Below, piece after piece: positions 51,471 through 59,604 of a stretch of DNA of 59,604 bases. This stretch comes from Candidatus Heimdallarchaeota archaeon (GTDB lineage: Archaea; Asgardarchaeota; Heimdallarchaeia; Heimdallarchaeales; Kariarchaeaceae): positions 1-59,604 of the forward strand of contig WAKA01000131.1 in the NCBI GenBank assembly GCA_015523565.1. Direction: 5' to 3'. Below the pieces are notes generated by a model. The model had not been told where the DNA came from. It saw only the letters and a program-made list of their open reading frames with translations, and ran no database searches. Every line of letters begins with the position of its first letter. Positions within the stretch are counted from its first letter, which is position 1. Position numbers and translations under genes: made by a program.

Positions 51471-52123
51471 TCCTCAGTAATGATTTCAACATCAAATCCG
51501 TCATCTTCAATGAAATCATCGTCTTCATCAATCAACTCATCGTCGTCGTAAAAATCCTCATCATCATCAAATTCGTCTAAATCTTCGAAATCCTCGTCAT
51601 CCTCATATTCAACAGAAACATCATAGCCATGAATTGGAGTATTGAAATCAACATCAGTTTCAAATTCACCTTCTTCAATTGCAAATTCCACGCTTTCTGC
51701 ATCAATGTCTTCTTCAACATATTCTTCAAAGCTTTCTCCAAATTCATCCTCCAATAGGTTGTTTTCTGGGAATTCCTCATCAATATCGAAAAATTCATCT
51801 GGACCATAACTATCCAAATCTTCATCGCTTGCTACAAACTCTACCCCTTCATCAGACAGAAGGTCAAAATCATCCATCAATCCTTCGTCGAAATTTTCGT
51901 CTGCATAAAATCCATCATCAAAATCGTTATCAAACTCAAAATCAATGTCGTCAACTATGTCTTCCAAGTCATCAAAGAATTCTTCTTCTAGGTAAAATTT
52001 GTTGTCCTTAGACCTAGAGACAGTTGACGTTGTTTTACACTTGTAGCAGACAATTTGGTCTCCTTCGTTTACCCATTTTAGTTTGATTATGGTTTCACAT
52101 GAGGGACAAGTCAGAAATATCAT
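51467..52123 (-). CDS. Acidic protein with N-terminal zinc ribbon
   Basis: 218 residues. The first about 35 residues form a zinc ribbon with CPSC and CYKC pairs. The rest is extremely rich in Asp and Glu (roughly half of residues) with almost no basic residues, and is probably disordered. Acidic tails of this kind are seen in histone chaperones and in DNA-mimic proteins. The neighbouring type IA topoisomerase gene is on the same strand, 47 bp away. A nucleic-acid or basic-protein partner is likely, but no function can be assigned. Confidence 0.72.
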   Translation of the reverse strand: MIFLTCPSCETIIKLKWVNEGDQIVCYKCKTTSTVSRSKDNKFYLEEEFFDDLEDIVDDIDFEFDNDFDDGFYADENFDEGLMDDFDLLSDEGVEFVASDEDLDSYGPDEFFDIDEEFPENNLLEDEFGESFEEYVEEDIDAESVEFAIEEGEFETDVDFNTPIHGYDVSVEYEDDEDFEDLDEFDDDEDFYDDDELIDEDDDFIEDDGFDVEIITED

Positions 52124-52170
52124 AATTCTTACACTTTTAGTCCAATTGATAATTAAGAATTTATCGGAAA

Positions 52171-54069
52171 CTAACTACTTTGTCTATTTCCATACTGCAT
52201 TTTTCTGACTTTGGAATAGAGATCCCAAATCATTCTTTTCTTTTCATTATCTTCTTCAATGGTATTTTGGTCAGTCAATCCAGAGGAAATCAATAATCTT
52301 TGGAAAGTTATCAGGTTTTGTTTTAAGGATTTATGGAGGGAGATATATCGTGTTCTTAATGATTCCAGCATTTCCCCATATTTTTTTTCCTTGTTTGCAA
52401 CCTTGTCCATTTGTTCTTCAACTTCTGCTGTAAAATCAGGGCGGATAACTTCCGACCATATGGGAGCCAATGATAGGATTAAGACCCGTCCCCAAAGAGT
52501 GGAAGTCAATTGAGTGCCTTTTCTGACAATATAATTCCGATCCTGCAATTTCTTGATGATTTCTGGTCTAGAGCTTTTTGTTCCGATACGTTTCTTTTCC
52601 ATTTCAACAAGGAGCATACTATCACTGATTCGTTTTGGGGGCTGGGTTTTTGTTTCAAGAAGAGAAATTTTCTTAATGCCAAGTTTGTTCAATCCACTTA
52701 ATTCAATTTCGTCACTCCGGACAGAGTGCCAGTTGGCGGATTCCTTCCACCCCAATTGGACAGTTTTTTTAAGCCGACCAACAAACGGTTCATCACTGAT
52801 TGTCACTTGAAGGAGTACGTTCTCTGAAATAAAGTCATGCATAAACATGGCGATATAATGTCTAGTAATGATTTCCCAAGTTCGGTAAACATTTGGCGAC
52901 AATGTTGCAAGCATTTTCATTTCACCAGTAGGATGAATTGGATCGTGATCTTCGGTTTCCATTTTCTTTCCGTTTCGCCGAACCTGTTTTTTTTCTGTTA
53001 TTTTTGAGATCAGGGCATGGAGGGGGGGAAAAACGTCAAGCTTATCCAGAATCTCGGTATGAGGAAAATTATCGGAAAATTTTGTATTTTCGGTTCGTGG
53101 ATATGAAATGAGTTCTTTTTCATATAATTCTTCAAGATATGAGAGACAGACGGAAGATGGCTTTTTCAAAAGCCGGCTTAATAGAGCAATTGCAGCAGTA
53201 GTATTAAGTGGGACAGGTGGTTTTTCAGATTTCTGTTGAACATTTATGTTTTTTATCATTCCATTTTTCTCGTCTTTTACTTTTTGGAATATTGCATTTG
53301 CATCTTCTTTTTTAGAAAACGGTTGTTTTTCATGAGTCAATTTTAACCGTCCATATTCTGTTAACGCCTCTATGTTCCATTTTTTTTTACTCTTGAATTG
53401 CTCATGCTCAAAATCCCTTTCTACAACCATATGCAAGGTAGGCAATTGAACCCTCCCTAAAGATATCACCTTTACTTTAGCAACCTTTCGTGCAGCCATT
53501 GTCACCTCCCTTGTTCCTGCAAAACCAAGCCAAGCATCAGTATACCTTCGTCCCATAACGGCCAATGCTAGATTGTCCTCCCATTGCAGGGGATGGTCAA
53601 ATGATCGAAGAATTTCTTTTTTTGTGAGAGAGGAATTCCAAATCCTTCGAATAGGTAAATTATGCTTCTTGACCAAAGGAGAGAGTATTTGCAATGCCTC
53701 GTAAGCAATATTATCGCCTTCAGAATCAGGATCAGTTGCGAACCAGATCTCGTCCATCCCCTCTGCATTTTTTTTAAGGATGGAGACATAAGGTCGTTTA
53801 TTGACCAGATGCAGGGCATTTTTGTTTTCCACTAAGTCCAAGGGATCACATTCACCCCAACCAAATCCTTTTCTTGTTTCAATTGTAGTGATATGACCAG
53901 CCAATGGCAAAAAGGTAAATACAAAAACTTCTCCGTGACTAGTTTTTCTGTTTCCAGTGTAGGTATAGATAAACTTAGCTTGTTTTTTGGAGGTAAAACT
54001 TCCACAAACAGCTTCTGCGAATTTTTTCACTTGACTTGTCTTTTCGCCGATCACTAATATTTTTCGCAT
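52171..54069 (-). CDS. Type IA DNA topoisomerase
   Basis: 632 residues. The Toprim domain has Glu9 and the DPDSEGD pair at 113-119; GRVQLPTL at 205-212 is the family motif; the catalytic Tyr is Y323 in ISYPRTENTKF. Two-thirds of the chain matches the toroidal core. No C-terminal Cys-rich zinc fingers are present, unlike bacterial TopA and some archaeal enzymes, so it resembles the archaeal Topo III/TopA type without fingers. It relaxes negative supercoils or decatenates DNA by single-strand passage. It is divergent from the large membrane protein gene. Confidence 0.92.
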   Translation of the reverse strand: MRKILVIGEKTSQVKKFAEAVCGSFTSKKQAKFIYTYTGNRKTSHGEVFVFTFLPLAGHITTIETRKGFGWGECDPLDLVENKNALHLVNKRPYVSILKKNAEGMDEIWFATDPDSEGDNIAYEALQILSPLVKKHNLPIRRIWNSSLTKKEILRSFDHPLQWEDNLALAVMGRRYTDAWLGFAGTREVTMAARKVAKVKVISLGRVQLPTLHMVVERDFEHEQFKSKKKWNIEALTEYGRLKLTHEKQPFSKKEDANAIFQKVKDEKNGMIKNINVQQKSEKPPVPLNTTAAIALLSRLLKKPSSVCLSYLEELYEKELISYPRTENTKFSDNFPHTEILDKLDVFPPLHALISKITEKKQVRRNGKKMETEDHDPIHPTGEMKMLATLSPNVYRTWEIITRHYIAMFMHDFISENVLLQVTISDEPFVGRLKKTVQLGWKESANWHSVRSDEIELSGLNKLGIKKISLLETKTQPPKRISDSMLLVEMEKKRIGTKSSRPEIIKKLQDRNYIVRKGTQLTSTLWGRVLILSLAPIWSEVIRPDFTAEVEEQMDKVANKEKKYGEMLESLRTRYISLHKSLKQNLITFQRLLISSGLTDQNTIEEDNEKKRMIWDLYSKVRKMQYGNRQSS

Positions 54070-54125
54070 TCAATCAAATTCAGTTCAAGACATTTTAAAA
54101 CATCAAGTATTATCCTGAAATACAA

Positions 54126-55967
54126 TTGGTGTCTGAATTGGAAAATAAGCAAAAAGAATTGAAAAGAAAAACCAGTCAAATCAAAAAGAAAAAACTGAAA
54201 CAGATACGTTTACTTGCAATATTTTTCGCGATAGTCTTGATAGAAATCATTACTTTGTTTTTTCTATCCAGAAAGCTAAGTCCAGACATATCGGACACAA
54301 ACCCGACCAATATTTTGGGGAAGGAAGCAATACATTTTGGTTTGGGAATCTTTGGATTTTTGTTGTTTTTTACAATTACCTTCGCATTTACAAGAGCAGT
54401 ATTCATCAACCAGCGTAAAAAAATGGGATTACAACCCATGATTTCAAAAAAATCAGTGCTCTATATTGTCGTTCAATTACTGTTCATATCCTTACTTTTT
54501 ATATTGGTTGACATTTCACTTATCAATGTATTTACCCTGCATGGGCTTGTTGTACCTACATGGCTTATAGTCATAGACTTACCCTTGGATTTTGCCACAT
54601 TCCTGCCGAGGGACACTGACCTTATTGCTTATGCAACATATCGAGCCTACTTTTTCATAGGGTTTCTTTCTGTTTTGTTGCTTTTTCCGATAGCTTCTAT
54701 GATTGCAATCTTGACTAGATATGGGAGGAAAAAATTAAATGAAATTGATGCAAAATCCTTGCTTCTTGCAAAATCACCTTTGATATCTGCATTTTACAAG
54801 GGAATTTCCATTATTGTCGTATCCATAGGGATAATTGTCATGAGCTATTTGCTGATCATAAATCCTGCATCTTGGGTTTCCATTCTGGTTTTGGGAAGTG
54901 TCATGATTGCACTTACCCTGTTGTTTTTGGCAGTGTTCTTTTTGCTTTTAGACATGCTTCGCAGGCTTTTGAGACTCAGTTTCGCCATAGGCGGTTATAA
55001 TATAATGATGTCCATTCCAGTTGTTTTCATTTTTTACATTCTTCCAGTACTGCTATGGACATTTTGGGATCTTTTTGTGATATTGTCAAGGAAAACTACG
55101 GAACGAACAGTATATGATACGTCTAATGTAGTGGTTGGCATAGAAATACCAAACATTGACCCTTCGACTTATACACTTGCCTCTTCACCCACATCACTCA
55201 TCGAATTAGGTATTCAAACTCTTAAATTGAATTTTTTCAGCCCTATAAGAATCTACGAGCTTGACTTTATTTTCATTGTGGGAATAAGTGCAATTGTTTT
55301 AGGATTTGCAGAAGGGTTTTCAGTCATTTCAATTTTTAAGAGAATGTTAAGTGGCATTAGAGGAGGGGAATCTATTGGAACAATACAAGGGTCAACAGCC
55401 CTTTTTAGATTGGGGCAGTCTCTTCTTTTGCTTTCTTGGACAATTATAGCATGGGATAGGTTTGTTGGATTTTTTAGATTTCTGGGAGATGAGTTTGGTT
55501 TTAATTTTGGTTTTGAGTTTTTGGTGTCTCTTGACTTTATTTTTTCATTTTTACAGGGATATCCAGTTCCGCAAGAGCTTGTTGAGGCAATCATCCTCTT
55601 TGTGGTACCATTGTACATTATTTTTGTTTCCAGTTTGAAATTTTTCTCAATTACATTGGTAATGGATAAGGTTAAGGATGATCTGGCAATATTCCTGTTG
55701 TTGATCAGTTCTGCATTCACCTTGATTGTCACGAAGATTTATAGTGACATTTCTGAATTGCCACAGTTTGATGGACCACATAAAAAGGATCTACCCTTTG
55801 AAATTCTTCAAACAAACACGCCATTGCCCTTTGTAATGAAAATTTTCAGAAACATTGAAAGTATCGCATTTTATGCAGGGGTTGGATGGGCAATCATATA
55901 TGCATTCAGATCACTGAAACAAAAGCTCCAAGATAAAAAGAAAAATAAAGAGTTGGAGTTTATGTAA
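54126..55967 (+). CDS. Large polytopic membrane protein
   Basis: 613 residues with about 10-12 transmembrane segments and a basic N-terminal cytoplasmic stretch. Start is TTG 54126 or GTG 54129. No transporter motif or catalytic residue pattern was recognised. A longer outside loop (about 330-370) separates two groups of helices. It lies between a topoisomerase and NurA and may be co-transcribed with nurA, 28 bp away. Function unknown. Confidence 0.72.
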   Translation: MVSELENKQKELKRKTSQIKKKKLKQIRLLAIFFAIVLIEIITLFFLSRKLSPDISDTNPTNILGKEAIHFGLGIFGFLLFFTITFAFTRAVFINQRKKMGLQPMISKKSVLYIVVQLLFISLLFILVDISLINVFTLHGLVVPTWLIVIDLPLDFATFLPRDTDLIAYATYRAYFFIGFLSVLLLFPIASMIAILTRYGRKKLNEIDAKSLLLAKSPLISAFYKGISIIVVSIGIIVMSYLLIINPASWVSILVLGSVMIALTLLFLAVFFLLLDMLRRLLRLSFAIGGYNIMMSIPVVFIFYILPVLLWTFWDLFVILSRKTTERTVYDTSNVVVGIEIPNIDPSTYTLASSPTSLIELGIQTLKLNFFSPIRIYELDFIFIVGISAIVLGFAEGFSVISIFKRMLSGIRGGESIGTIQGSTALFRLGQSLLLLSWTIIAWDRFVGFFRFLGDEFGFNFGFEFLVSLDFIFSFLQGYPVPQELVEAIILFVVPLYIIFVSSLKFFSITLVMDKVKDDLAIFLLLISSAFTLIVTKIYSDISELPQFDGPHKKDLPFEILQTNTPLPFVMKIFRNIESIAFYAGVGWAIIYAFRSLKQKLQDKKKNKELEFM

Positions 55968-55995
55968 TTTGTTGATCTTTAATAATTGATATAGG

Positions 55996-57132
55996 GTGGA
56001 TAAAATATCTGAGTTCATTGATTCCACAATTGCAGAGATCATTGCGAAAGAACATCGGAAGATACGTCAGAGAGAGATTTGGTTAACAAAATTTCGGAGA
56101 ATTGAAATCCCACGACTTCCAAGTACAGTATGGAAAGAGGAGAAGCTATTCCACCAAATCCCAAAAAAAGTTTCCAAGTATTTGCGGATTGCTGCAGTTG
56201 ATGGAGGATTGATACAGCAGGAGCTCAGGGGATTTGACCTTATCCTAACCCGCGCAGTTGTGCCAATTTTTAAGGGATTGGGGGATCGAGTTACTGTTGA
56301 ATATTTTCCTGAATTTAACCCACGCCCACAATTTTCTATTCATCCATCTTTTGAGAGTAGACAGCAATTGAGCCGGATTGCAACTCTGAAAAGATTAAAA
56401 ACAGAGTATGAAATTGCGCTTCAAGCTTTACAGGTGCAAAAACCAAAGATTCTTTTTATTGATGGATCTGTAAAACCTTTAAAAAGCGATTTTTCAAATG
56501 TAAATGAAACAGAAATTCTTCAAGTTTTGGAAAATGAGGTTAAATCAATTTATCTGGAACTCGTAAGGGAATCAATCAGAAATGAAACCATTCTGATAGG
56601 GCTAGTAAAGGATTCCCGTTCAAGAGAATTGGCAACCCATTTATCATCTACAATTATACAATGGATAAGGGAGAGAAAAATAAAGACAGAAGAGATAAAA
56701 GGGCACCGACTCGTTCTAACGACCATTCTCGATGCGGAACTATGTTCATACCTTTTGGAAGTGGGACAAAGAACAGCATGGTTTCAGTCATTGACACCTT
56801 CGTGGATTCCACTCAATCCAAAAATTGAATTTTGGATCTCATACATAAAACCCGTTGCAAATGATTTGCCATTGAGAATTGAAGTTGTGTATCCAATAGG
56901 TGAAGGATGGTTCAAAAAACACTTGGATCTTGCATTGGGTTCTCTTTATGTCATGTCTCAACATGGATTGGAAACTTCACTTCCATCAATCTTGATGGAG
57001 GCTGATGAAAGGGCAAAAATCCCCTTGACCACAGCAGAATTCATTGTTGAACAATTAGCAATGATGTTGGGTGTTCCTCTTTCATTCTTAAAAAAAAGGC
57101 GAAGCTACTTGCTGGACATGGATAACAGCTAA
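55996..57132 (+). CDS. nurA: NurA-domain 5'-3' nuclease
   Basis: 378 residues from GTG 55996. NurA motifs are visible: RIAAVDGG (metal-binding D69), ILFIDGSVK (D156) and ILIGLVKDSRSREL (K205, D206, S207). NurA resects DNA ends together with the HerA translocase and the Mre11-Rad50 complex in archaeal double-strand break repair. HerA, Mre11 and Rad50 are usually in the same operon as NurA in archaea, but none is here. The N-terminal about 60 residues are a helical extension. It overlaps the next convergent gene by 4 bp. Confidence 0.88.
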   Translation: MDKISEFIDSTIAEIIAKEHRKIRQREIWLTKFRRIEIPRLPSTVWKEEKLFHQIPKKVSKYLRIAAVDGGLIQQELRGFDLILTRAVVPIFKGLGDRVTVEYFPEFNPRPQFSIHPSFESRQQLSRIATLKRLKTEYEIALQALQVQKPKILFIDGSVKPLKSDFSNVNETEILQVLENEVKSIYLELVRESIRNETILIGLVKDSRSRELATHLSSTIIQWIRERKIKTEEIKGHRLVLTTILDAELCSYLLEVGQRTAWFQSLTPSWIPLNPKIEFWISYIKPVANDLPLRIEVVYPIGEGWFKKHLDLALGSLYVMSQHGLETSLPSILMEADERAKIPLTTAEFIVEQLAMMLGVPLSFLKKRRSYLLDMDNS

Positions 57133-58259
57133 TTTTTTGTGTCGGGAGTGGTATTAATCGCCAAGTCAAGGAAATCTTGGTAGGTCATCATATCTAAACG
57201 TTCCTTGAGACGGAGATTTTTCCTGATTTTGATTTCCACTTCTTCCAGTTCGTTCTCAATAATGGATTTGAGATTTCGAATTTGGAGAAGATGGTAGACC
57301 ATATTTTTCTTTTCAGCGATAGTTTTTGCTTGATCAAGGAGGTCATACGCATGATCCAAATTCATTTCCAGGATTGCAAATTTCGCTTCAAGTAAAAGGA
57401 CATTAACCAAAAGGGTGTTGGATTCTTTGGATTTAGCTAAATCGTAAATTTTTCTTGTGATTCTCTTGGTTTTTTCCAAGAGTTCAGCGTTGTCTACGCT
57501 TCTTAGCTGTTCCAACAATAAGTCGCAATATTGGGTAAGGGTAAAAACATGCATTTCATACTTTAAATCAGGGAGTTTTAGGATTTGCTCAAAATATTCC
57601 TCTGCTTTCACTTTTTCTTTCCATGTCGATTTGGTTTTGGCATACATTGCGTCAATCAGCATGAGCTCTGTTTTTGAAGGAGCACAGAATTCGACATTAT
57701 TTTCCAGCAGATCTCGGGTTTTTTGAAGGGAATGCTCATCATTTGTTTCAATGTAGCTCAAGGCCAAATAAAAAAGGATTTGACATTCATTGTATCTCAA
57801 CCCATATTTTTCGATGATATGCAATGCCTTTGAAAGATTTTGTATTGCATCTTCAAATAGTCCTTGGTTATAATTCAAGATACCCAAGCTTTCATAGGAA
57901 CGAGCCACTGCCTCTTGTGTTGTGTCTAAGTCAACACCTTCCCTGATTTTCTCCTTTGTCAATGTCATGATTTCATAGCATTCCTTGAATTTTCCCTGTT
58001 TCCAAAGATCCCCCAACTGCAATATCCGATCCTTCAAATTTATGATATAGTCCCTTCGGGAAACGCTGAGGCTGACTGCTTTTTCGGCGTATTCAAGAGC
58101 ACTGTCGAATTCACCCTTCAGCATGTTTATTTTTGCATGTAAAGCCAAAGCCTCAATTTCATCTTCCTCTTTTTCAAAGGTTTGATCGCGTAAGATGGAA
58201 AGAGCCTCCTTTAAAAGCCCTTTATCTATCATTTCCTTGGCTTGTGCCAAAGCATCCAT
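57129..58259 (-). CDS. TPR-repeat protein
   Basis: 376 residues made of helical repeats matching tetratricopeptide spacing (about eight to ten). Examples are AKINMLKGEFDSALEYAEKA and YNQGLFEDAIQNLSKALHI, each with the typical small and aromatic positions. No other domain is present. It would serve as a protein-binding scaffold; its partner is unknown. A TATA-like stretch (58281-58293) lies about 28 bp before ATG 58259. Confidence 0.85.
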   Translation of the reverse strand: MDALAQAKEMIDKGLLKEALSILRDQTFEKEEDEIEALALHAKINMLKGEFDSALEYAEKAVSLSVSRRDYIINLKDRILQLGDLWKQGKFKECYEIMTLTKEKIREGVDLDTTQEAVARSYESLGILNYNQGLFEDAIQNLSKALHIIEKYGLRYNECQILFYLALSYIETNDEHSLQKTRDLLENNVEFCAPSKTELMLIDAMYAKTKSTWKEKVKAEEYFEQILKLPDLKYEMHVFTLTQYCDLLLEQLRSVDNAELLEKTKRITRKIYDLAKSKESNTLLVNVLLLEAKFAILEMNLDHAYDLLDQAKTIAEKKNMVYHLLQIRNLKSIIENELEEVEIKIRKNLRLKERLDMMTYQDFLDLAINTTPDTKN

Positions 58260-58315
58260 ATGGTACAGGTAAAAGAAGCAAATTTAATTTTGTTTCAAAA
58301 AAAATGAAAAAATAA

Positions 58316-58996
58316 TCAATTATTTGATGAATCTTCTGCAAAGACATTGTCATACAAAAGACCTGCGAGACAGCCTCCAATAATTGGACCCAACCAATAA
58401 ACAAAATGATTTGCAAAATCAAAAGAAACCAAGGCAGGACCAAATACCCGAGCAGGGTTGAGTGCGGCACCAGTCATCGGACCAATTGCCAAGATCATAA
58501 ATCCGACAGTTCCGCCTATTGCATACCCGAATATTTGATCTGGAGCCCTATGATCTGCAGCAACTGCCCAAATGACAAATACCAAGAAAAATGTACCAAC
58601 AGCCTCGGCAAGTACTGCGATCCATATGTTATAGTTTGGAGAGACGTGGGGGAAACCCAAAATGCTTGGTGCATTGTCCATTGAAGAAGGTTTTAGCACG
58701 ACCAATAGTATCCCTGCAAAAATTGACCCCGTCAATTGTGCAAGTATATAGATTGCAGAAGATTGTAAATCCAATTTTTTAGTGACTGTGAATGAGAGTG
58801 TGACAGCAGGATTATAGTGAGCACCACTAAATCGACCACCAAAGTAAATCATTATTGACAACACCAAAAAGTGAGCAATGGCAACCCCAAGCAATGTCAA
58901 ATTGCCGATATCCGCTTGGAGAACTGCAAAGCCACCCACAAAAACCAGTCCAAAAGTTCCTAAAAACTCTGCAACAATACCTCGTTTGTCAATCAT
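58316..58996 (-). CDS. Aquaporin/glycerol facilitator family channel
   Basis: 226 residues and six transmembrane segments with two NPA half-helices: GAHYNPAVTLSF (NPA 62-64) and GAALNPARVFGPAL (NPA 180-182). It conducts water or small neutral solutes such as glycerol. The Arg following the second NPA, part of the selectivity filter, is kept. The other filter positions are not easily read, so water versus glycerol is open. It is on the same strand as the TPR gene, 57 bp away. Confidence 0.93.
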   Translation of the reverse strand: MIDKRGIVAEFLGTFGLVFVGGFAVLQADIGNLTLLGVAIAHFLVLSIMIYFGGRFSGAHYNPAVTLSFTVTKKLDLQSSAIYILAQLTGSIFAGILLVVLKPSSMDNAPSILGFPHVSPNYNIWIAVLAEAVGTFFLVFVIWAVAADHRAPDQIFGYAIGGTVGFMILAIGPMTGAALNPARVFGPALVSFDFANHFVYWLGPIIGGCLAGLLYDNVFAEDSSNN

Positions 58997-59065
58997 GATA
59001 TGCTATATTATGAGATAGTTAAAATCCTGTTGGTAATTGAAATACATAATATCATTTTTTTGAAA

Positions 59066-59533
59066 CTAATCTGGAATGTATTGGACTTTATTGGGACGTC
59101 CAGGATACAGTTTTAATTTGTTTTGCTTATTTTTGGACAATTTACGGACGTAAGTTCGAACAGTAGGCTGTGGAACATTTAAGGCAAAAGCGATTTCAAT
59201 TGTGCTGAAGATTTCATTTGGATGTGACTTGAGGAAATTATATACATGATCATAGATATAACCGGGTGGACGTCGCCTATTTTTAGAAGGATTGACAGAG
59301 TTGATTTTTGTTGGAGGTGGATCCGAATTGGCAAGGGCAGATTTTATTTTGTTTATTCTCTGCTCCAAAGACAAATTCATCAATTCCTCATTTTTTAAGA
59401 GTTCAAAATAGACATGAATTGCTTCAACGGTAAACTGGGTTTGACTAATGTCAAGTTTTTCCGATCCCGATTTGACTAGGTTCAGTGTTTCTTCGTCCCA
59501 CCTCTGCGAGACGGCAACTTTACGTTTCCCCAA
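59066..59533 (-). CDS. Ribbon-helix-helix plus winged-helix DNA-binding protein
   Basis: 155 residues from TTG 59533. The N-terminal about 50 residues have a ribbon-helix-helix pattern (KVAVSQRWDEETLNLVKSG, then SQTQFTVEAIHVYFELL). The C-terminal about 65 residues are a helix-turn-helix (FSTIEIAFALNVPQPTVRTYVRKLSK) with basic surroundings. Two different DNA-binding modules in one small protein are unusual. It may be a transcription regulator. The upstream gap to the window end is AT-rich with TATA-like runs (about 59560-59570). Confidence 0.75.
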   Translation of the reverse strand: MGKRKVAVSQRWDEETLNLVKSGSEKLDISQTQFTVEAIHVYFELLKNEELMNLSLEQRINKIKSALANSDPPPTKINSVNPSKNRRRPPGYIYDHVYNFLKSHPNEIFSTIEIAFALNVPQPTVRTYVRKLSKNKQNKLKLYPGRPNKVQYIPD

Positions 59534-59604
59534 AATTCACTCAGGTTATTTTGGATTCCAAATAATAAAATTCCTTTGGTATGAATGTGGTTTATCCTTT
59601 ATAC

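Noticed and set aside
1..59604. tRNA, rRNA, CRISPR or insertion-sequence features
   Set aside because: Intergenic stretches were read for tRNA TPsiC-like words, repeat-spacer patterns, and transposase motifs in the proteins; none was convincing.

Overview
This 59.6 kb window is archaeal. Evidence: TATA-like boxes centred about 24-30 bp upstream of many start codons, as in leaderless transcription; a Kae1-type tRNA threonylcarbamoyl protein; an F420 gamma-glutamyl ligase (CofE); a geranylgeranyl-reductase-type flavoprotein; a NurA-type nuclease; and a giant surface protein with an archaeal type IV pilin N-terminus. A Ras/Rab-like small GTPase with intact G1-G5 motifs, a JAMM protease and a SepF-like protein fit best with an Asgard (Promethearchaeota) lineage, perhaps Heimdallarchaeia-like. 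That placement is inference. The DNA is AT-rich. I found no rRNA, tRNA, CRISPR array or insertion sequence. All comparisons were made by eye.

Region by region. (1) 1-5220 is a decayed inverted duplication. A unit [nitroreductase - secreted protein A - membrane-anchored protein B] occurs facing left at the left edge (nitroreductase dead, A cut by the window) and facing right at 3645-5220 (nitroreductase intact, A and B dead). An intact A-B pair and a His-rich membrane protein lie between. (2) 5273-12759 holds an MCP-like receptor, a lone Hpt protein and a metabolic run: ATP:cobalamin adenosyltransferase, Bcp-type peroxiredoxin, arginase, PyrD, a rhomboid-like protein, CofE and a zinc-ribbon membrane protein. 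(3) 12886-20014 holds lipid, redox and RNA housekeeping: GGR, MOSC, HIT, SepF-like, 2Fe-2S ferredoxin, Kae1, a Nudix-MBL fusion and SurE. (4) 20089-26596 is a tight operon: MFS transporter, small membrane protein, MoxR ATPase, VWA protein and a SWIM-like protein, followed by an anchored secreted protein. (5) 27888-37701 is a surface region: membrane-bound wHTH regulator, secreted protein with a palindromic operator candidate, orphan adenine methyltransferase, a 1287-aa pilin-like protein with about 13 Ig-like repeats, and a five-repeat Ig-like anchored protein in the same operon. (6) 37827-42258 is a two-gene operon: a Ras/Rab-like GTPase and a 1286-aa protein that looks like a degenerate STAND NTPase plus helical repeats. 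(7) 42376-49476 holds NAD(P)HX epimerase, a Ser/Thr/Pro-stalked surface protein, Nudix, an HDAC-family amidohydrolase, a divergent GNAT and an unknown acidic-linker protein. (8) 49528-59533 looks like a genome- and protein-maintenance stretch: JAMM protease overlapping an RNase H-like nuclease, a small helix-turn-helix protein, an acidic zinc ribbon, type IA topoisomerase, a large membrane protein, NurA, TPR protein, aquaporin and an RHH/wHTH regulator.

The candidates most worth following as undescribed systems are the GTPase/pseudo-STAND operon, the JAMM/RNase H-like/571-aa cluster, the pilin-Ig surface operon, and the duplicated secreted A-B pair with its conserved element about 110 bp upstream of A.
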